51,896 nt of DNA. Origin: Geobacillus zalihae NBRC 101842 (GTDB lineage Bacteria; Bacillota; Bacilli; Bacillales; Anoxybacillaceae). The translations under genes and the position numbers were made by a program. Location of the stretch: the NCBI RefSeq assembly GCF_001544135.1, contig NZ_BCPV01000025.1, positions 1 through 51,896 on the forward strand, in the 5' to 3' direction. The notes under the pieces are model-generated. The model did not search any database. It had not been told where the DNA came from and saw only the letters and a program-made list of their open reading frames with translations. This document shows positions 9,222-19,634 of the stretch, in pieces. The stretch's first letter is position 1, and every line of letters starts with the position of its first letter.

Positions 9222-10106
9222 TCATTCTTTTTTTGCGAGTTGTTTCAACTGTTCCAGCTCCGCTTTGTCGAAATGGTACGTTTCATTGCAAAAATGGCAC
9301 GAAGCTTCCGCCTGCCCTTCTTTGTCGATGATGTCTTGGATTTCCTCGGGCCCTAGGCTGATAAGGGCATCAGCGATCCGCTCGCGCGAACAGCGGCAGA
9401 CGAATGACACCGGCATCGTCTCGAGCACACGGACGCCTCCATCTCCCAACAGTTGTTCGAGCAGCTGTTCCGGGCTGAGCCCTCTTTCGATCATGCGCGA
9501 CACGGGCGGAATTTGTTTCAGCCGCTCTTCAATGCGAGTGATCGTGTTCTCCTCCGTCCCGGGCATCAACTGGATCATAAATCCTCCGGCGGCTCGGATG
9601 GTATGGTCGGGATTGACGAGCACCCCGACGCCAACCGATGACGGAATTTGTTCGGACGAAGCAAAATAATACGTAAAATCATCGCCAAGCTCCCCGGAGA
9701 TAAGCGGCACTTGTCCGGTGAAAAAGTCGCGCAGCCCAAGATCCTTCACAACCGTCAACATCCCATTTTTGCCAACCGCCCGTGCCACATCAAGTTTCCC
9801 GTGCTCGTTCAGTTCAAAATGCACATGCGGATTCGTTACATAGCCACGCACTTCCCCTCTGGCGTTGCTGTCGACTAAAATGACGCCGATCGGGCCGCCG
9901 CCGTCAATTTTAATCGTCAACGTTTCCTCGCCTTTCAGCATCGCTCCCATCATAACACCGGCGGTCAACGCCCGGCCGAGAGCCGCTGAGGCGGTCGGCC
10001 ATGTTTGGTGGCGGCGTTGCGCCTCGGCGACAGTTTCCGTCGTTCTTGCGGCATACGCTCTCACTTGTCCATTGTAAGCGAGTGCTTTGACTAAGTAGTC
10101 TCCCAT
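9222..10106 (-). CDS. hslO: Redox-regulated chaperone Hsp33
   Basis: Hsp33 is a cytoplasmic holdase switched on by oxidation of a zinc centre. The product has the N-terminal chaperone core ([17 protein letters not shown]) and the C-terminal zinc ligands in the form CRC near residue 235 and CHFC near residue 268. The start is uncertain among three in-frame ATGs: 10124 (overlaps the coaX stop as ATGA), 10112 and 10106; 10106 gives the closest fit to B. subtilis. It is translationally close to coaX, with which it is likely cotranscribed. Confidence 0.94.
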   Translation of the reverse strand: MGDYLVKALAYNGQVRAYAARTTETVAEAQRRHQTWPTASAALGRALTAGVMMGAMLKGEETLTIKIDGGGPIGVILVDSNARGEVRGYVTNPHVHFELNEHGKLDVARAVGKNGMLTVVKDLGLRDFFTGQVPLISGELGDDFTYYFASSEQIPSSVGVGVLVNPDHTIRAAGGFMIQLMPGTEENTITRIEERLKQIPPVSRMIERGLSPEQLLEQLLGDGGVRVLETMPVSFVCRCSRERIADALISLGPEEIQDIIDKEGQAEASCHFCNETYHFDKAELEQLKQLAKKE

Positions 10107-10120
10107 CTTCATCAAGCCTT

Positions 10121-10897
10121 TCATCCTTTTTTCTCGGTGTTTTTCTCGTACAACAATTTTAAGCCAGTCAGCGTCAAAAACGGATCAACGACATCGATGA
10201 TGTCCGATTCGCTGGCAATGAGCGGAGCCAAACCGCCAGTAGCAATCACCTTCGGCGGGATTTTGCTTTTCGCCTTCATTCGCGACACGATGCCTTCCAC
10301 TTGTCCGACATAACCGTATAAAATACCGGCTTGCATGGCGCTGACCGTATTTTTGCCGATGATATCATCCGGGCGGGCGATTTCAATGCGCGGCAATTTC
10401 GCCGCCCGCGCAAACAGAGCCTCTGTCGAGATCATAATTCCCGGGGCAATGGCCCCTCCCATATATTGTTTATGTTCATTAATATAACAATACGTCGTCG
10501 CCGTGCCAAAATCGACGATAATCAGCGGACTGCCGTACAAATGGATGCCGGCGACCGCGTTGACAATCCGGTCGGCGCCCACCTCACGCGGATTGTCATA
10601 TTTGATGTCGAGCCCGGTTTTAATACCCGGACCGACGATGAGCGGTTTGATATGGAAATATTTTAGACACATGCGTTCAAGAGCAAACATAATCGGCGGC
10701 ACGACCGAGGAAATGATGATGCCTCGAATGTCGGAAAACTGCAAGCCGACATGGTTCAAGAGCGCTTTGATCATCATGCCGTATTCGTCTTCCGTTTTCG
10801 AGCGGCTTGTTTCAATGCGCCAATGATGTTTCAGTTCGTCCCCGTCATACACCCCTAACACCGTGTTTGTATTGCCGACGTCCAATACAAAAATCAT
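10121..10897 (-). CDS. coaX: Type III pantothenate kinase
   Basis: CoaX phosphorylates pantothenate, the first step of coenzyme A synthesis; type III enzymes belong to the ASKHA fold and are not feedback-inhibited by CoA. The 258-residue product has [10 protein letters not shown] (about residues 6-15), [11 protein letters not shown] and DFGTATT, the type III signatures. The ATG at 10897 has GAGGAA upstream; an earlier in-frame start at 10933 overlaps the promoter region. It is followed by hslO with overlapping or very close translation. Confidence 0.95.
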   Translation of the reverse strand: MIFVLDVGNTNTVLGVYDGDELKHHWRIETSRSKTEDEYGMMIKALLNHVGLQFSDIRGIIISSVVPPIMFALERMCLKYFHIKPLIVGPGIKTGLDIKYDNPREVGADRIVNAVAGIHLYGSPLIIVDFGTATTYCYINEHKQYMGGAIAPGIMISTEALFARAAKLPRIEIARPDDIIGKNTVSAMQAGILYGYVGQVEGIVSRMKAKSKIPPKVIATGGLAPLIASESDIIDVVDPFLTLTGLKLLYEKNTEKKG

Positions 10898-10943
10898 CGC
10901 TTCATTCCTCGCTTTTCCTCGATAAATTCCCATTCTTTATCAT

Positions 10944-10971
10944 ATCATACTTACGGGAAAAAAACTGTCCT
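10944..10971 (-). promoter_or_regulatory. Likely coaX-hslO promoter
   Basis: On the minus strand AGGACA (10966-10971) and TATGAT (10944-10949) are 16 bp apart, between the ftsH terminator and coaX. An overlapping TATGAT at 10939-10944 is an alternative -10. Confidence 0.45.
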
Positions 10972-10991
10972 TCTTTCCCTGGGCCGCCGGC

Positions 10992-11021
10992 AAAAAAAAG
11001 ATGCCTCCGAACAGAGACATC
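10992..11021 (-). terminator. Terminator of ftsH
   Basis: On the minus strand GATGTCTC and GAGGCATC pair over 8 bp with a 6-nt loop, followed by eight T. It starts 2 bp after the ftsH stop codon. Confidence 0.9.
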
Positions 11022-11023
11022 GA

Positions 11024-12922
11024 TTACTCCTCTTTCTTTTGGATGTTGATTTTCACATCGCCGTCGCTTTTGCCGGACTCCTCGCGCCCGTTCCGGTCTT
11101 TGGGCAGCGTGCCATGTTCGAACAAATGTTTAATTTGCTCCGCATCGAGCGTCTCGACTTCTAACAGCGTGTTGGCGATCAAATCCAATTTGTCCCGATG
11201 TTGGGTCAAAATTTGTTTCGCTTTTTCATAGCACTCTTTAATGATGCGCTGAATCTCTAAGTCAATTTCATAGGCGATTTTGTCGCTGTAGTTTTGCTCG
11301 TTGTGTAAGTCACGTCCTAAAAACACTTGCCCGCTCGGTTGGCCGAATTGAAGCGGACCAAGCTTTTCGCTCATGCCAAACTCCGTCACCATCCGGCGCG
11401 CGATGTTTGTCGCCCGTTGAAAATCGTTGTGGGCCCCTGTACTCACTTCATTGAACACGATTTCCTCGGCAACGCGCCCGCCGAGCAGTCCGGTGATTTT
11501 ATCCATCAGTTCGGCTTTCGTCATAAAGTAGCGGTCTTCTTTCGGCAGCATGACCGCATAGCCTCCGGCTTGGCCGCGCGGCACAATCGTCACTTTATGC
11601 ACCATTTCCGCATCGGCGAGCACCATGCCGATGACCGTATGCCCAGCTTCGTGAAACGCGACGATGCGCCGTTCTTTTTCCGAAATGACGCGGCTTTTTT
11701 TCGCCGGTCCGGCAATCACCCGGTCCGTCGCCTCGTCGATGTCGCTCATATCAATTTTCTTTTTGTTGCGGCGCGCTGCAACGAGCGCCGCCTCATTCAG
11801 CAAGTTTTCCAAGTCGGCGCCGGAAAATCCAGGCGTCCGCATCGCGATCGTCTTCAAGTCAACCGATTCATCGAGCGGCTTGTTGCGGGCATGCACGCGC
11901 AGCACCGCTTCGCGCCCTTTGACGTCCGGGCGGTCGACGGTAATCTGCCGGTCGAAGCGCCCCGGGCGCAACAGCGCCGGGTCTAAAATGTCCGGCCGGT
12001 TGGTGGCCGCGATAATAATGATCCCTTCGTTGCCGTTAAAGCCGTCCATTTCGACAAGCAGTTGGTTGAGCGTCTGCTCACGCTCGTCATGGCCGCCGCC
12101 AAGGCCGGCGCCGCGCTGGCGGCCGACGGCGTCGATCTCATCAATGAAGATGATGCACGGGGCATTTTTTTTCGCCGTTTCAAACAAGTCGCGCACCCGC
12201 GATGCCCCGACCCCGACGAACATTTCCACGAAATCCGACCCGCTGATCGAGAAAAACGGCACGCCCGCTTCTCCGGCAACCGCGCGCGCCAACAGCGTTT
12301 TCCCGGTTCCGGGCGGCCCAACGAGCAATACCCCTTTCGGAATGCGGGCGCCAAGTTCCGCAAACTTGCGCGGATCTTTTAAAAACTCGACGATTTCCAC
12401 CAACTCTTCCTTTTCCTCATCTGCCCCAGCCACATCGCGGAAGCGGACTTTCCGCTTGTCATCCGTATACAGCCGCGCCCGGCTTTTGCCGAAATTCATC
12501 ACCCGGCTGCCGCCGCCCTGTGCCTGGTTCAAAAGGAAGAAGAACAAAATAAAAATAATCACAAATGGGATGATGGAAGTGAAAAACGTCACCCATCCGC
12601 TCGTTTCGTCCGCTGGCACGACTTCCACCCGCGTCCGCGCCGCCGCCGCATCGATGCGGTCAAGCACTTTGTCACTGTTCATGACGTAGGTGGAAAAGTA
12701 CTGCCCTTCGCTATATGTTTTCAACTGGCCTTTGATTTCATATACGCCGCGCTCCGGCTTAATGGAAAACGACTTGACATCCCCGTTTTCCAGATGAGTG
12801 ATGAACGCATCGTACGTCATCGGCTCCGTTCGCTGGTTCGTGCCGTTAAAAAAGCTGACGACGCCGATCACGACGAGGAAAATCAGCAAATAAAAGATGG
12901 TATTGCGGAAAATCCGGTTCAT
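11024..12922 (-). CDS. ftsH: ATP-dependent zinc metalloprotease FtsH
   Basis: FtsH is a membrane-bound hexameric AAA protease that degrades misfolded membrane proteins and regulators such as Spo0E. The 632-residue product has two N-terminal membrane segments (about residues 8-24 and 112-132) flanking an extracellular domain, then the AAA module with Walker A GPPGTGKT (202-209), Walker [13 protein letters not shown], the second region of homology, and the zinc protease motif HEAGH near residue 425. The C-terminus has the usual charged tail. The ATG is preceded by GGAGG. It lies downstream of hpt with its own candidate promoter. Confidence 0.98.
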   Translation of the reverse strand: MNRIFRNTIFYLLIFLVVIGVVSFFNGTNQRTEPMTYDAFITHLENGDVKSFSIKPERGVYEIKGQLKTYSEGQYFSTYVMNSDKVLDRIDAAAARTRVEVVPADETSGWVTFFTSIIPFVIIFILFFFLLNQAQGGGSRVMNFGKSRARLYTDDKRKVRFRDVAGADEEKEELVEIVEFLKDPRKFAELGARIPKGVLLVGPPGTGKTLLARAVAGEAGVPFFSISGSDFVEMFVGVGASRVRDLFETAKKNAPCIIFIDEIDAVGRQRGAGLGGGHDEREQTLNQLLVEMDGFNGNEGIIIIAATNRPDILDPALLRPGRFDRQITVDRPDVKGREAVLRVHARNKPLDESVDLKTIAMRTPGFSGADLENLLNEAALVAARRNKKKIDMSDIDEATDRVIAGPAKKSRVISEKERRIVAFHEAGHTVIGMVLADAEMVHKVTIVPRGQAGGYAVMLPKEDRYFMTKAELMDKITGLLGGRVAEEIVFNEVSTGAHNDFQRATNIARRMVTEFGMSEKLGPLQFGQPSGQVFLGRDLHNEQNYSDKIAYEIDLEIQRIIKECYEKAKQILTQHRDKLDLIANTLLEVETLDAEQIKHLFEHGTLPKDRNGREESGKSDGDVKINIQKKEE

Positions 12923-12963
12923 TTCTTGCCTCCTCCCATATGAAACACACTATACTCAATACT

Positions 12964-12992
12964 ATCATAGAAATTTGTTTCAATACAAACAA
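12964..12992 (-). promoter_or_regulatory. Possible ftsH promoter
   Basis: On the minus strand TTGTTT (12987-12992) and TATGAT (12964-12969) are 17 bp apart, about 40 bp upstream of the ftsH ATG. The -35 match is weak. Confidence 0.4.
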
Positions 12993-13016
12993 TTCGGCCG
13001 TCGCCCAGCAACCGTT

Positions 13017-13562
13017 CTACTTTTGGTACACTTCCGGCTTTAAGACGCCGATAAACGGGAGGTTGCGGTATTTTTCCGCGTAATCGAGCCCATAGCCGAC
13101 GACGAATTCATCGGGGACGGTAAATCCGGTGTAATCGGCTTGAATGTCCGCCTTCCGTCCAGACGGCTTGTCAAGAAGCGTGACGATTTTGATCGAATTC
13201 GCCTTCCGGTAGCGAAACAAGTCGACCAAATAGCTGAGCGTCAGCCCGCTGTCAATAATATCCTCAATGATCAAAATATCCCGTCCTTCGACGGATGTGT
13301 TCAAGTCTTTGACGATTTTCACTTCGCCGGATGAAACGGTCGCATTGCCATAGCTTGATACGTCCATAAAATCCATTTCTAAATATGTATCAATATGTTT
13401 GAGCAAGTCGGCCATAAACGGCATCGCCCCTTTGAGAACGCCGACAGCGAGCGGAAAACGGCCTTCATATTCTTTCGTTAACAAACCGCCGAGTTCTTTG
13501 ACTTTTGCCTGAATTTCCTCTTCCGTGATCAACACTTTTTGAATATCGTCTTTCATCCCCAT
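13017..13562 (-). CDS. hpt: Hypoxanthine(-guanine) phosphoribosyltransferase
   Basis: Hpt salvages hypoxanthine and guanine by transferring phosphoribose from PRPP. The 181-residue product has the PRPP loop [14 protein letters not shown] near residue 100 and the flexible-loop segment MDVSSYGN. In Bacillus and Listeria relatives Hpt also binds TilS and FtsH, matching the tilS-hpt-ftsH order here. The open frame runs to 13667, but the ATG at 13562 has GGAGG seven bases upstream; a second ATG at 13556 is the alternative. Confidence 0.96.
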   Translation of the reverse strand: MGMKDDIQKVLITEEEIQAKVKELGGLLTKEYEGRFPLAVGVLKGAMPFMADLLKHIDTYLEMDFMDVSSYGNATVSSGEVKIVKDLNTSVEGRDILIIEDIIDSGLTLSYLVDLFRYRKANSIKIVTLLDKPSGRKADIQADYTGFTVPDEFVVGYGLDYAEKYRNLPFIGVLKPEVYQK

Positions 13563-13573
13563 CTTTTTTCCTC

Positions 13574-14968
13574 CTAGCTGTTCATCGCCTGATATTGCAG
13601 CAAAATATAGCGAGCTTGCCCAAGGTTTTGCGCTTCGAAAGCCGATTTTTTCAAGCCAGGCACCCAAAGGATGCGACCGTCGGCATCTTCGACAATCGGC
13701 CAGCGATCCCTTTCCATCCGCGGAATTTTTGCTTCAATGAAAATTTCTTTCAATTTTTTTGTGCCTCCCGTCCCCTTGAGCACCATCCGGTCGCCGCGCC
13801 GACGCGTCCGCACGCGAAGCGGCAAGGAGACGGAAGCAGGATCCACGACGAACCAATCATTCCCGGCCTGCTTTCTTGGATAGTGTTCCCCAAATTCACT
13901 GATGATTGCATAGCCGTTTGGGAGGGGCAATAGCGCCGGAACCGGCAGTTCAAACCAATAGCCTTTCTCGCCGCTTTCTGCGTCAAACGTAAACAAACAG
14001 CGGTCGTACGAGCGAATCACTTTGAGCCCTTTTGGCAAATCGATCATTCCGGAAGGGCGGCCGCGCTCACAAAGCATCAGTATATGGCCGATATGTACGG
14101 AAGTCAATGTCGGCGGAACGCCGTCATAAAGACGGAGAAGCAACAGCTGCAGCACCCGGCGCTGCAGCGGTCGCGGCAGCGCCAAAAATGGTCCGATGGA
14201 AAGCGCCGCATCGCGATGTTGTTTTTCCATTACTTTATTCAGCGCGTCCGCGGCTAATTCCTCCAAAAATTGCTCATCTTCCGCCATCATTTCGCTGTAT
14301 TGCTGAAACCGCTCGTGCAGGCGCGGATTTTCCTGCCGCAGCAACGGGACAATATGATGGCGGAACCGGTTGCGCGTATAATCGTCTTTTTCATTGCTCG
14401 GATCGCGGCGTGGAGACAGCTCCATCTGCCGGCAATACGCTTCAATCTCCGCCCGGCTGACAGCCAAAAACGGACGGATGAGATAGCCGCCGTGAAACGG
14501 CCGTTTGACGGGGATACCAGCGTATCCTTTGCTTGTGCTGCCGCGCACAAGCCGCATTAAAATCGTCTCGACTTGATCGTCGCCATGATGGCCTACGGCG
14601 ACGTACCCCGCTTGATGCTTTTCCATTAGTTCGGCAAAAAAGCGGTAGCGGCAGATCCGCGCCGCCTCTTGGGCGCCGAGACCTGCGCTGCGCTGAAAGG
14701 CCGGGACGTCGATTTGCGCAGTCTCACATAAAATACGGCGCTCCACGCAAAAACGTTTCACAAACTCCATCTCTTCTTCTGACTCCCGCCCACGAAACAT
14801 ATGGTCAACATGGGCCGCTATGACCTGAAGCTTCCATTCGTCGCGCAGCGACAAAAAAACGTGCAGCAACGCAAGCGAATCCGGGCCTCCGGAGACGCCA
14901 ACGATGACGGCCGCTCCTTCTGAAAGCAGTTGATGCCTGTGGATAAAGGCGCGCACTTTGTCGATCAT
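13574..14968 (-). CDS. tilS: tRNA(Ile)-lysidine synthase
   Basis: TilS attaches lysine to C34 of tRNA-Ile(CAU), changing its identity from Met to Ile. The 464-residue product starts with the N-type ATP-pyrophosphatase (PP-loop SGGPDS near residue 27), followed by the TilS substrate-binding and C-terminal domains. The ATG at 14968 is preceded by AGAGG and gives the normal length; the frame extends to 15112 without support. It is 11 bp upstream of hpt in the same operon. Confidence 0.96.
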   Translation of the reverse strand: MIDKVRAFIHRHQLLSEGAAVIVGVSGGPDSLALLHVFLSLRDEWKLQVIAAHVDHMFRGRESEEEMEFVKRFCVERRILCETAQIDVPAFQRSAGLGAQEAARICRYRFFAELMEKHQAGYVAVGHHGDDQVETILMRLVRGSTSKGYAGIPVKRPFHGGYLIRPFLAVSRAEIEAYCRQMELSPRRDPSNEKDDYTRNRFRHHIVPLLRQENPRLHERFQQYSEMMAEDEQFLEELAADALNKVMEKQHRDAALSIGPFLALPRPLQRRVLQLLLLRLYDGVPPTLTSVHIGHILMLCERGRPSGMIDLPKGLKVIRSYDRCLFTFDAESGEKGYWFELPVPALLPLPNGYAIISEFGEHYPRKQAGNDWFVVDPASVSLPLRVRTRRRGDRMVLKGTGGTKKLKEIFIEAKIPRMERDRWPIVEDADGRILWVPGLKKSAFEAQNLGQARYILLQYQAMNS

Positions 14969-15035
14969 CCGAGCCAACCTCTTTGCGTTTCGTTCAGCTT
15001 CATCGTAACACGTCCGCCCTGTTTTCTCAAAACAA

Positions 15036-16010
15036 TTACATCGCCAGCTGCCAATATATATAAAAGGCATAGGCGCCCAGCAATGCGGCGGCGATGACCA
15101 CCGTTTCGACAATCCCTCTCGCTTGGCGGCGCCGTTTCACCTGCCGCCCCGACCGACGGCTTGGCACTGCCTTTCTTTCGTTTTCCGCCGATGTATGGCG
15201 GGAAGAGGCGGCCAATAAGTCGCGACGCATATCGGCCGCCTTTCGATATCGGCCGTCAAGCGCCTTTTGCAGCACCTCCTTGTATCGGGTTAAAAAGCGG
15301 TCCGTTTCGATGATGGACAACAGCTGCGCCCGACCGTCACCCTTTTTCTCAATCGGCCCCGGGCAGCAAGAAGAAATCATCACCATCGCCGCCGCAAACA
15401 AGTCGTAAGATGGCTCCGCTTTGCGCGATCCAAGCCCCCAATAGCCGCGGTCATACAGCTCAGTAAACTCTTTTACCGCCCTTCCTTGCAGCGTCGTCCC
15501 GCCCACATCAAGCAACCGAACCGACGGCGGCGACCCGGTAACGATCAAATTATCCGGCTTTAAATCCCCAAATACCCATCCTTCTTGATGAAGCCGATCA
15601 AGCACCGACAACAGCTGCATCATAAGCACGGGCGCCCATTCTTTTCCACGGCGGCGGATGAAAGCAGCGAAATTCTCCCCTTCAATATACTCCATCACAT
15701 AAAACGGGATCGTCTCCCGCGCAAACGGGCTTTGCCAGTCATCGGCTTCCAGCAAAGAAGGCCCGAGGGCGGCTCCCTGGACCTTAGCAAAACGGCGCAA
15801 TATATTCATTTCCGATGCCAATGACGCATAGTCATCGCTCAACTTGACGGCGACGCGAGTCCGGCCGTTCTCCGCCAAATAGACGACGCCGTTCGCCCCG
15901 CTGCCAAGCCGCCGCAGCAGCCGGTAGGAACGGCCATGCCATTTCCCAGTGATGACCGTACCAGGCGGCAAATTACAAAGACGATTCTTCGATGTATGGC
16001 TCATCGCCAT
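15036..16010 (-). CDS. yabT: Membrane-anchored Ser/Thr protein kinase YabT
   Basis: A Hanks-type kinase related to B. subtilis YabT, which is active in sporulation and phosphorylates DNA-related proteins such as RecA. The kinase domain has the glycine loop GSGANGVVYLAE (about residues 37-48), the ATP lysine in VAVKLS, and the catalytic loop FGDLKPDNL. The usual DFG is DVG (LLDVGGTT), which is also so in B. subtilis YabT. A basic stretch precedes a single C-terminal membrane segment (about residues 297-320). It overlaps the yabS 3' end by 38 bp; ATGs at 16010 and 16004 are both possible. Confidence 0.93.
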   Translation of the reverse strand: MAMSHTSKNRLCNLPPGTVITGKWHGRSYRLLRRLGSGANGVVYLAENGRTRVAVKLSDDYASLASEMNILRRFAKVQGAALGPSLLEADDWQSPFARETIPFYVMEYIEGENFAAFIRRRGKEWAPVLMMQLLSVLDRLHQEGWVFGDLKPDNLIVTGSPPSVRLLDVGGTTLQGRAVKEFTELYDRGYWGLGSRKAEPSYDLFAAAMVMISSCCPGPIEKKGDGRAQLLSIIETDRFLTRYKEVLQKALDGRYRKAADMRRDLLAASSRHTSAENERKAVPSRRSGRQVKRRRQARGIVETVVIAAALLGAYAFYIYWQLAM

Positions 16011-16713
16011 CGCCGATCCAGCTCCTTAACGACCGTTTACGCTCAAAATAGGCGATTGCCTCACGCAGCGCCGGTCCGGTCGGCGTCAGCCCGCCCGACG
16101 CCAATTTCGGAAAGATGGTGGACAACTCTTCAATCCTTGGCGTCCAGTCGATCATTTTTTCGGCGTGCGCCCGTTTTCCCGGGAAGATGAACACCGAAAA
16201 GCGGTTTTCGCCCATGCGCGCATTTAAGCTGAGCGATAAATCGATGAGCGCCTCTTTGACGGTCGGCAGTTTTGTTTTCATGCTCCCGCTCGTATCGATC
16301 AAAATGAGCACATCAAGGGCAACCGTTTCCCCGAGTTCATCGACGACTTCCATCACTTGGCCGCGCTTGTCCGGCGGCAAGTCCTCAAGCGAAACGTCAG
16401 AACCAAAGATTTGTTTCAACTCGCGATTGACGAGCCCTTGCAACGTCTGAGTCATCGCTTGGCGCGTCACCATTTGCACGGTTTGCGACAGCTGTTTCGC
16501 GTACACGACTTGGCTCATCCCGCCGCCAGCCGCGGCGATCGCTTCAATTTCCCGCCGTCCGTTTTCATCCATCGCACCTTGATCCAAGATGCCGATCACG
16601 TTCACCGTAATGCCTTGCTCACGGGCTAGCGCCGCCATGGCGGCTGGGTCCTCACCATGGTTGGAGCAGCCATCGGTAATGAGCAAAATTTGCCGCAACG
16701 TTCCCTTTCGCAC
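15973..16713 (-). CDS. yabS: von Willebrand A domain protein YabS
   Basis: The product, 246 residues from a GTG start at 16713 preceded by AAGGAGGGG, is the counterpart of B. subtilis YabS. It has a metal-ion-dependent adhesion site: DTSGSM within VLILIDTSGSMKTK in the C-terminal VWA domain, and a second VWA-like segment at the N-terminus (ILLITDGCSNHGEDP). Its role is unknown; it sits between spoIIE and yabT and so may be sporulation-related. The open frame reaches 16749, but the GTG has the better ribosome binding site. Confidence 0.92.
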   Translation of the reverse strand: MRKGTLRQILLITDGCSNHGEDPAAMAALAREQGITVNVIGILDQGAMDENGRREIEAIAAAGGGMSQVVYAKQLSQTVQMVTRQAMTQTLQGLVNRELKQIFGSDVSLEDLPPDKRGQVMEVVDELGETVALDVLILIDTSGSMKTKLPTVKEALIDLSLSLNARMGENRFSVFIFPGKRAHAEKMIDWTPRIEELSTIFPKLASGGLTPTGPALREAIAYFERKRSLRSWIGDGDEPYIEESSL

Positions 16714-16778
16714 GTTCGTTCCCCTCCTTGGCGAATGTATTACCATCATCGCCGCAGGGGAACGTTTTTATACGCTAG

Positions 16779-19259
16779 CTATTGCGCCTTTTTCATATAC
16801 ATGTATGCCGGAATCGTCGCCCATTTCGGCGTATTGTGCCGAACTTTGGCGACAACGACGGTCATATCGTCTTCAATCTCGCCGCCGCATTGGCGAATCA
16901 CTTCTTCCATGATCAAATCGGCGACTTCCTGCGGGTCGTTCGTCTTTAATTCTTGAATTTTCCGCTTCATCCAAACATCATGGTTTTCGACGTTCATCGG
17001 CCCTTCAAACACACCATCGCTCATCATAATGAGCAAGTCGCCCGATTTCAGCTGCTCGGTGACAACGTCAAATTCCACTTCTTTAATGATGCCCATCGGC
17101 AAGTTGCTCGCTTCCACTTTCATCACCTTGTCACCGCGCTTAATAAAGCTTGGCGTCGATCCGATTTTCAAAAACTTCGTCGCCGCGTTTTGCAAGTCGA
17201 TGATGGCCAAATCGAGCGTCGCATACATGTCTTCTGTCGTCCGCAATGCCAAAATCGAATTGATCGATTTGATGGCAATCGACTCGTCCATTCCCGTCTG
17301 CAAAATCTTTTGCAACAGGCGCAGCGTCTCGCGGCTTTCGTCATGCGCCCGCTCCCCATTGCCCATGCCATCGCTGATGGCAACGGCGTACTTGCCGGTA
17401 GCAAGTTCAATCGTTGCATAACTGTCGCCAGAAATGAACCCCCCTCCTTTGGCGGCAAACGCGACGCCCGTTTCGACGACGAACGCTTTCGTCGAGCCGA
17501 AGGCGACGCGGCAGTAGCCGTTCGGGTAGGCGGCGCACTCTTCGCGCTTGACGACGATCGTCTCTCCTAAAATATCTGACAGCATCGGCGCGATCAGTTT
17601 TTCGCACTCACCCCGCCCTTCGCAGTAAGGAATGCTCATTTCAATATCGATATTTCCTTTTTCCAAACTGTAAATGTCGACATGGCCCACTTCGATGCCA
17701 AACTCTTGCAGCGCATGGTAAATTTGTTCTTCCTGCAAATAATGGTTTTCCTGTTCTTTCTGCATTTCTTTGGCGAAATCGTCCATCACTTGCGAAACGC
17801 CCAACAGCTGTTCAGCGACAAGCTTCCGGCTTTCGTGGATTTGCCGTTTGAGCTTGCGGTTTGCTTGATAAGCAACCATCTCTTTTTCAATCGCGTCGAC
17901 GACTTTGCCGGCCTTGACGCAATACCGCTCCCACTCGCGCAGCAACTGATGGTTTTGCGACAATGTTTTTTCGTCCGCCTCGCCCATCATTTGCTTCATG
18001 TACGCATAGGTTGTACGAAAGTTGTCCGCCCAGCATTGCGTCTTCTTAAAGCACGTTTGGCACGTTTTTTCCGTGATGTCGCTCAAAAAATAGTCGACTT
18101 CACGGTCGCTGTATTCATTGGCATCCGGAAGCGGTTCGGGCGAAAAGCTTTCCGCCAGCGCCTGAAAGACGTTGGAAAACTGCGAGACGCGTTGCACCGT
18201 CATATCGCGGATTTTCCGGACGTATTGTTGTTGCTCATTGATATATTCTGCCGTGCCGGGAATGTATTTGGCGATTTTCTCCGTCAGTGAACGGGATGTA
18301 CCAAAAAACAGCATAATTGCGATGCCGGATTCAAGCAACGTCGGCACAAGCTCACTCTTCCCTTCGCCGTATAAACCAAGCAACAACGTCGCGACGAGGA
18401 GGCCGAACGCCACCCCAAGTTTTTTCCCTTCCCTCAGCAACCCGCCAAGCAGCCCGGCGAAAGCAAGCAAACTCATTTCCGACAAGTTGCCGACATTTGC
18501 CAAGCTCAGTACAAGCCCGGTGACAACGCCGACGGTGGAGCCGGTCGCCGCCCCGGCGACAAACGCGAACAACAAAACGAGGTAGCGCGACATCACATGC
18601 TCAAGCGACAAACCGTACACAGCCCAACCGATCATCCCGGTCAACATCGAGGCGAGCAAAATGATCAACGAAATGATCTCTTCCGCTCGCAACGCATGTT
18701 TATGCTTCTGCACTGTCAACAACGGGATGCTTTGCATAAAAATCAAGGTCAATACAAGCGACAGCCCGGCTTCGACGACCGCCATGGCGGCGCCGTAGAC
18801 CGATCGCTCTCCGAGCCAATAATAGGAGATCAGCCATTTGGCGGAAAGAGACAGCACAAACACAACAAATGGAACGATTTTCAGTGACTCACTGATCACC
18901 CTCCGCACCCATCCGTAAATAAAGAGAAAACCAAAAATGGAAATGCCGACAAACAGCGCCACATCAAGCGACAGCGTCAAAGCACCGGCCAACAGCGAGA
19001 TCAACGCAAAAGCGGCCTTGTCGCGGCGCAGCATATAGACCGAAACGAAAAATGGCAAAGCGAACGGGGTCAGCTTCGATAAAATCAACGCTCGTCCAAG
19101 CAAAAAGCCGACAAGAAGAAGCAAAAAGCCTTGATGGATGAACAGATGACCAAGGCGCAGCTTCACATGGCGCATCCAGCGCGACACCGTTGCTTGCGTG
19201 TCATGAATCGGCACTTCCGAAATGCTGCGGCGCACCGTCCCTCTTTCTACTCTTTCCAT
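16779..19259 (-). CDS. spoIIE: Stage II sporulation protein E (PP2C phosphatase)
   Basis: SpoIIE dephosphorylates SpoIIAA, activating sigma-F in the forespore, and interacts with FtsZ at the polar septum. The 826-residue product (827 in B. subtilis) has about ten N-terminal membrane segments (residues about 40-320), a central FtsZ-binding and oligomerisation region, and a C-terminal PP2C phosphatase with AISDGMGNGERAHDES and MSDGVFEG holding metal-binding aspartates. The ATG follows GGAGAGG. Its promoter has the 21-bp spacing and Spo0A boxes typical of Spo0A-activated genes. Confidence 0.98.
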   Translation of the reverse strand: MERVERGTVRRSISEVPIHDTQATVSRWMRHVKLRLGHLFIHQGFLLLLVGFLLGRALILSKLTPFALPFFVSVYMLRRDKAAFALISLLAGALTLSLDVALFVGISIFGFLFIYGWVRRVISESLKIVPFVVFVLSLSAKWLISYYWLGERSVYGAAMAVVEAGLSLVLTLIFMQSIPLLTVQKHKHALRAEEIISLIILLASMLTGMIGWAVYGLSLEHVMSRYLVLLFAFVAGAATGSTVGVVTGLVLSLANVGNLSEMSLLAFAGLLGGLLREGKKLGVAFGLLVATLLLGLYGEGKSELVPTLLESGIAIMLFFGTSRSLTEKIAKYIPGTAEYINEQQQYVRKIRDMTVQRVSQFSNVFQALAESFSPEPLPDANEYSDREVDYFLSDITEKTCQTCFKKTQCWADNFRTTYAYMKQMMGEADEKTLSQNHQLLREWERYCVKAGKVVDAIEKEMVAYQANRKLKRQIHESRKLVAEQLLGVSQVMDDFAKEMQKEQENHYLQEEQIYHALQEFGIEVGHVDIYSLEKGNIDIEMSIPYCEGRGECEKLIAPMLSDILGETIVVKREECAAYPNGYCRVAFGSTKAFVVETGVAFAAKGGGFISGDSYATIELATGKYAVAISDGMGNGERAHDESRETLRLLQKILQTGMDESIAIKSINSILALRTTEDMYATLDLAIIDLQNAATKFLKIGSTPSFIKRGDKVMKVEASNLPMGIIKEVEFDVVTEQLKSGDLLIMMSDGVFEGPMNVENHDVWMKRKIQELKTNDPQEVADLIMEEVIRQCGGEIEDDMTVVVAKVRHNTPKWATIPAYMYMKKAQ

Positions 19260-19294
19260 TCCCGATCCTCTCCTTTACCTTTCTATTACCCCCT

Positions 19295-19329
19295 ATTATA
19301 TAGCTTGAATTGTCAGAAATTTGTCAAAA
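19295..19329 (-). promoter_or_regulatory. Spo0A-dependent spoIIE promoter with two 0A boxes
   Basis: On the minus strand TTGACA (19322-19327) and TATAAT (19295-19300) are separated by 21 bp, too far for unaided sigma-A use; the B. subtilis spoIIE and spoIIG promoters have this same spacing and need Spo0A-P. On the plus strand TTTGTCAAAA (19320-19329) matches the 0A consensus TTTGTCRAAA fully, and ATTGTCAGAA (19309-19318) is a second, weaker box 11 bp away, one helical turn. Confidence 0.85.
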
Positions 19330-19456
19330 CCACAGAGAAAAATAAAAAATCGTTCGACGTTTTCCACGGCAAAACGCGGTCAACAGGCTTGTTCCGACAG
19401 AAAGAGACAAAAAAGAAAAACGAGCATGTCGCTTGATGGCGCATGCTCGTTTGCGA

Positions 19457-19528
19457 TGACCCGTACGGGATTCGAACCCGTGTTACCGCCGTGAAAGGGC
19501 GGTGTCTTAACCACTTGACCAACGGGCC
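19457..19528 (-). tRNA. tRNA-Glu (anticodon UUC)
   Basis: On the minus strand the acceptor stem GGCCCGT pairs with ACGGGTC (one G-U), the anticodon stem-loop is CCGCC-CTTTCAC-GGCGG with anticodon UUC, and the T arm has GGTTCGAATCC. CCA is not encoded: the gene ends with discriminator A and then TCG. It follows tRNA-Met by 12 bp; B. subtilis has the same Met-Glu pair before spoIIE. Confidence 0.96.
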
Positions 19529-19540
19529 ATGTTTGATTGT

Positions 19541-19617
19541 TGGTGGCGGTGGAGGGGATCGAACCCCCGACCTCACGGGTATGAACCGTACGCTCTAGCC
19601 AGCTGAGCTACACCGCC
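19541..19617 (-). tRNA. tRNA-Met (anticodon CAU, elongator type)
   Basis: On the minus strand the acceptor stem GGCGGTG pairs with CACCGCC, followed by A and an encoded CCA. The anticodon loop is TTCATAC. The perfect first acceptor pair G-C argues against initiator tRNA. A CAU anticodon could also be a lysidine-modified tRNA-Ile, but the B. subtilis gene at this place is tRNA-Met. Confidence 0.93.
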
Positions 19618-19634
19618 GTGTGACAACAGTTTAT

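Noticed and set aside
11664-12689. 341-codon plus-strand frame inside ftsH
   Set aside because: Long antisense open frame due to codon bias of ftsH; rich in S, R and T, with no motif. The minus-strand frame is unquestionably FtsH.
15036-16010. DVG in place of DFG in YabT as a sign of a dead kinase
   Set aside because: The B. subtilis YabT, an active kinase, has the same DVGGTT, so this is a family trait.
19313-19576. 87-codon minus-strand frame over the tRNA-Glu region
   Set aside because: It runs through tRNA-Glu, part of tRNA-Met and the spoIIE promoter, so it is not a gene.
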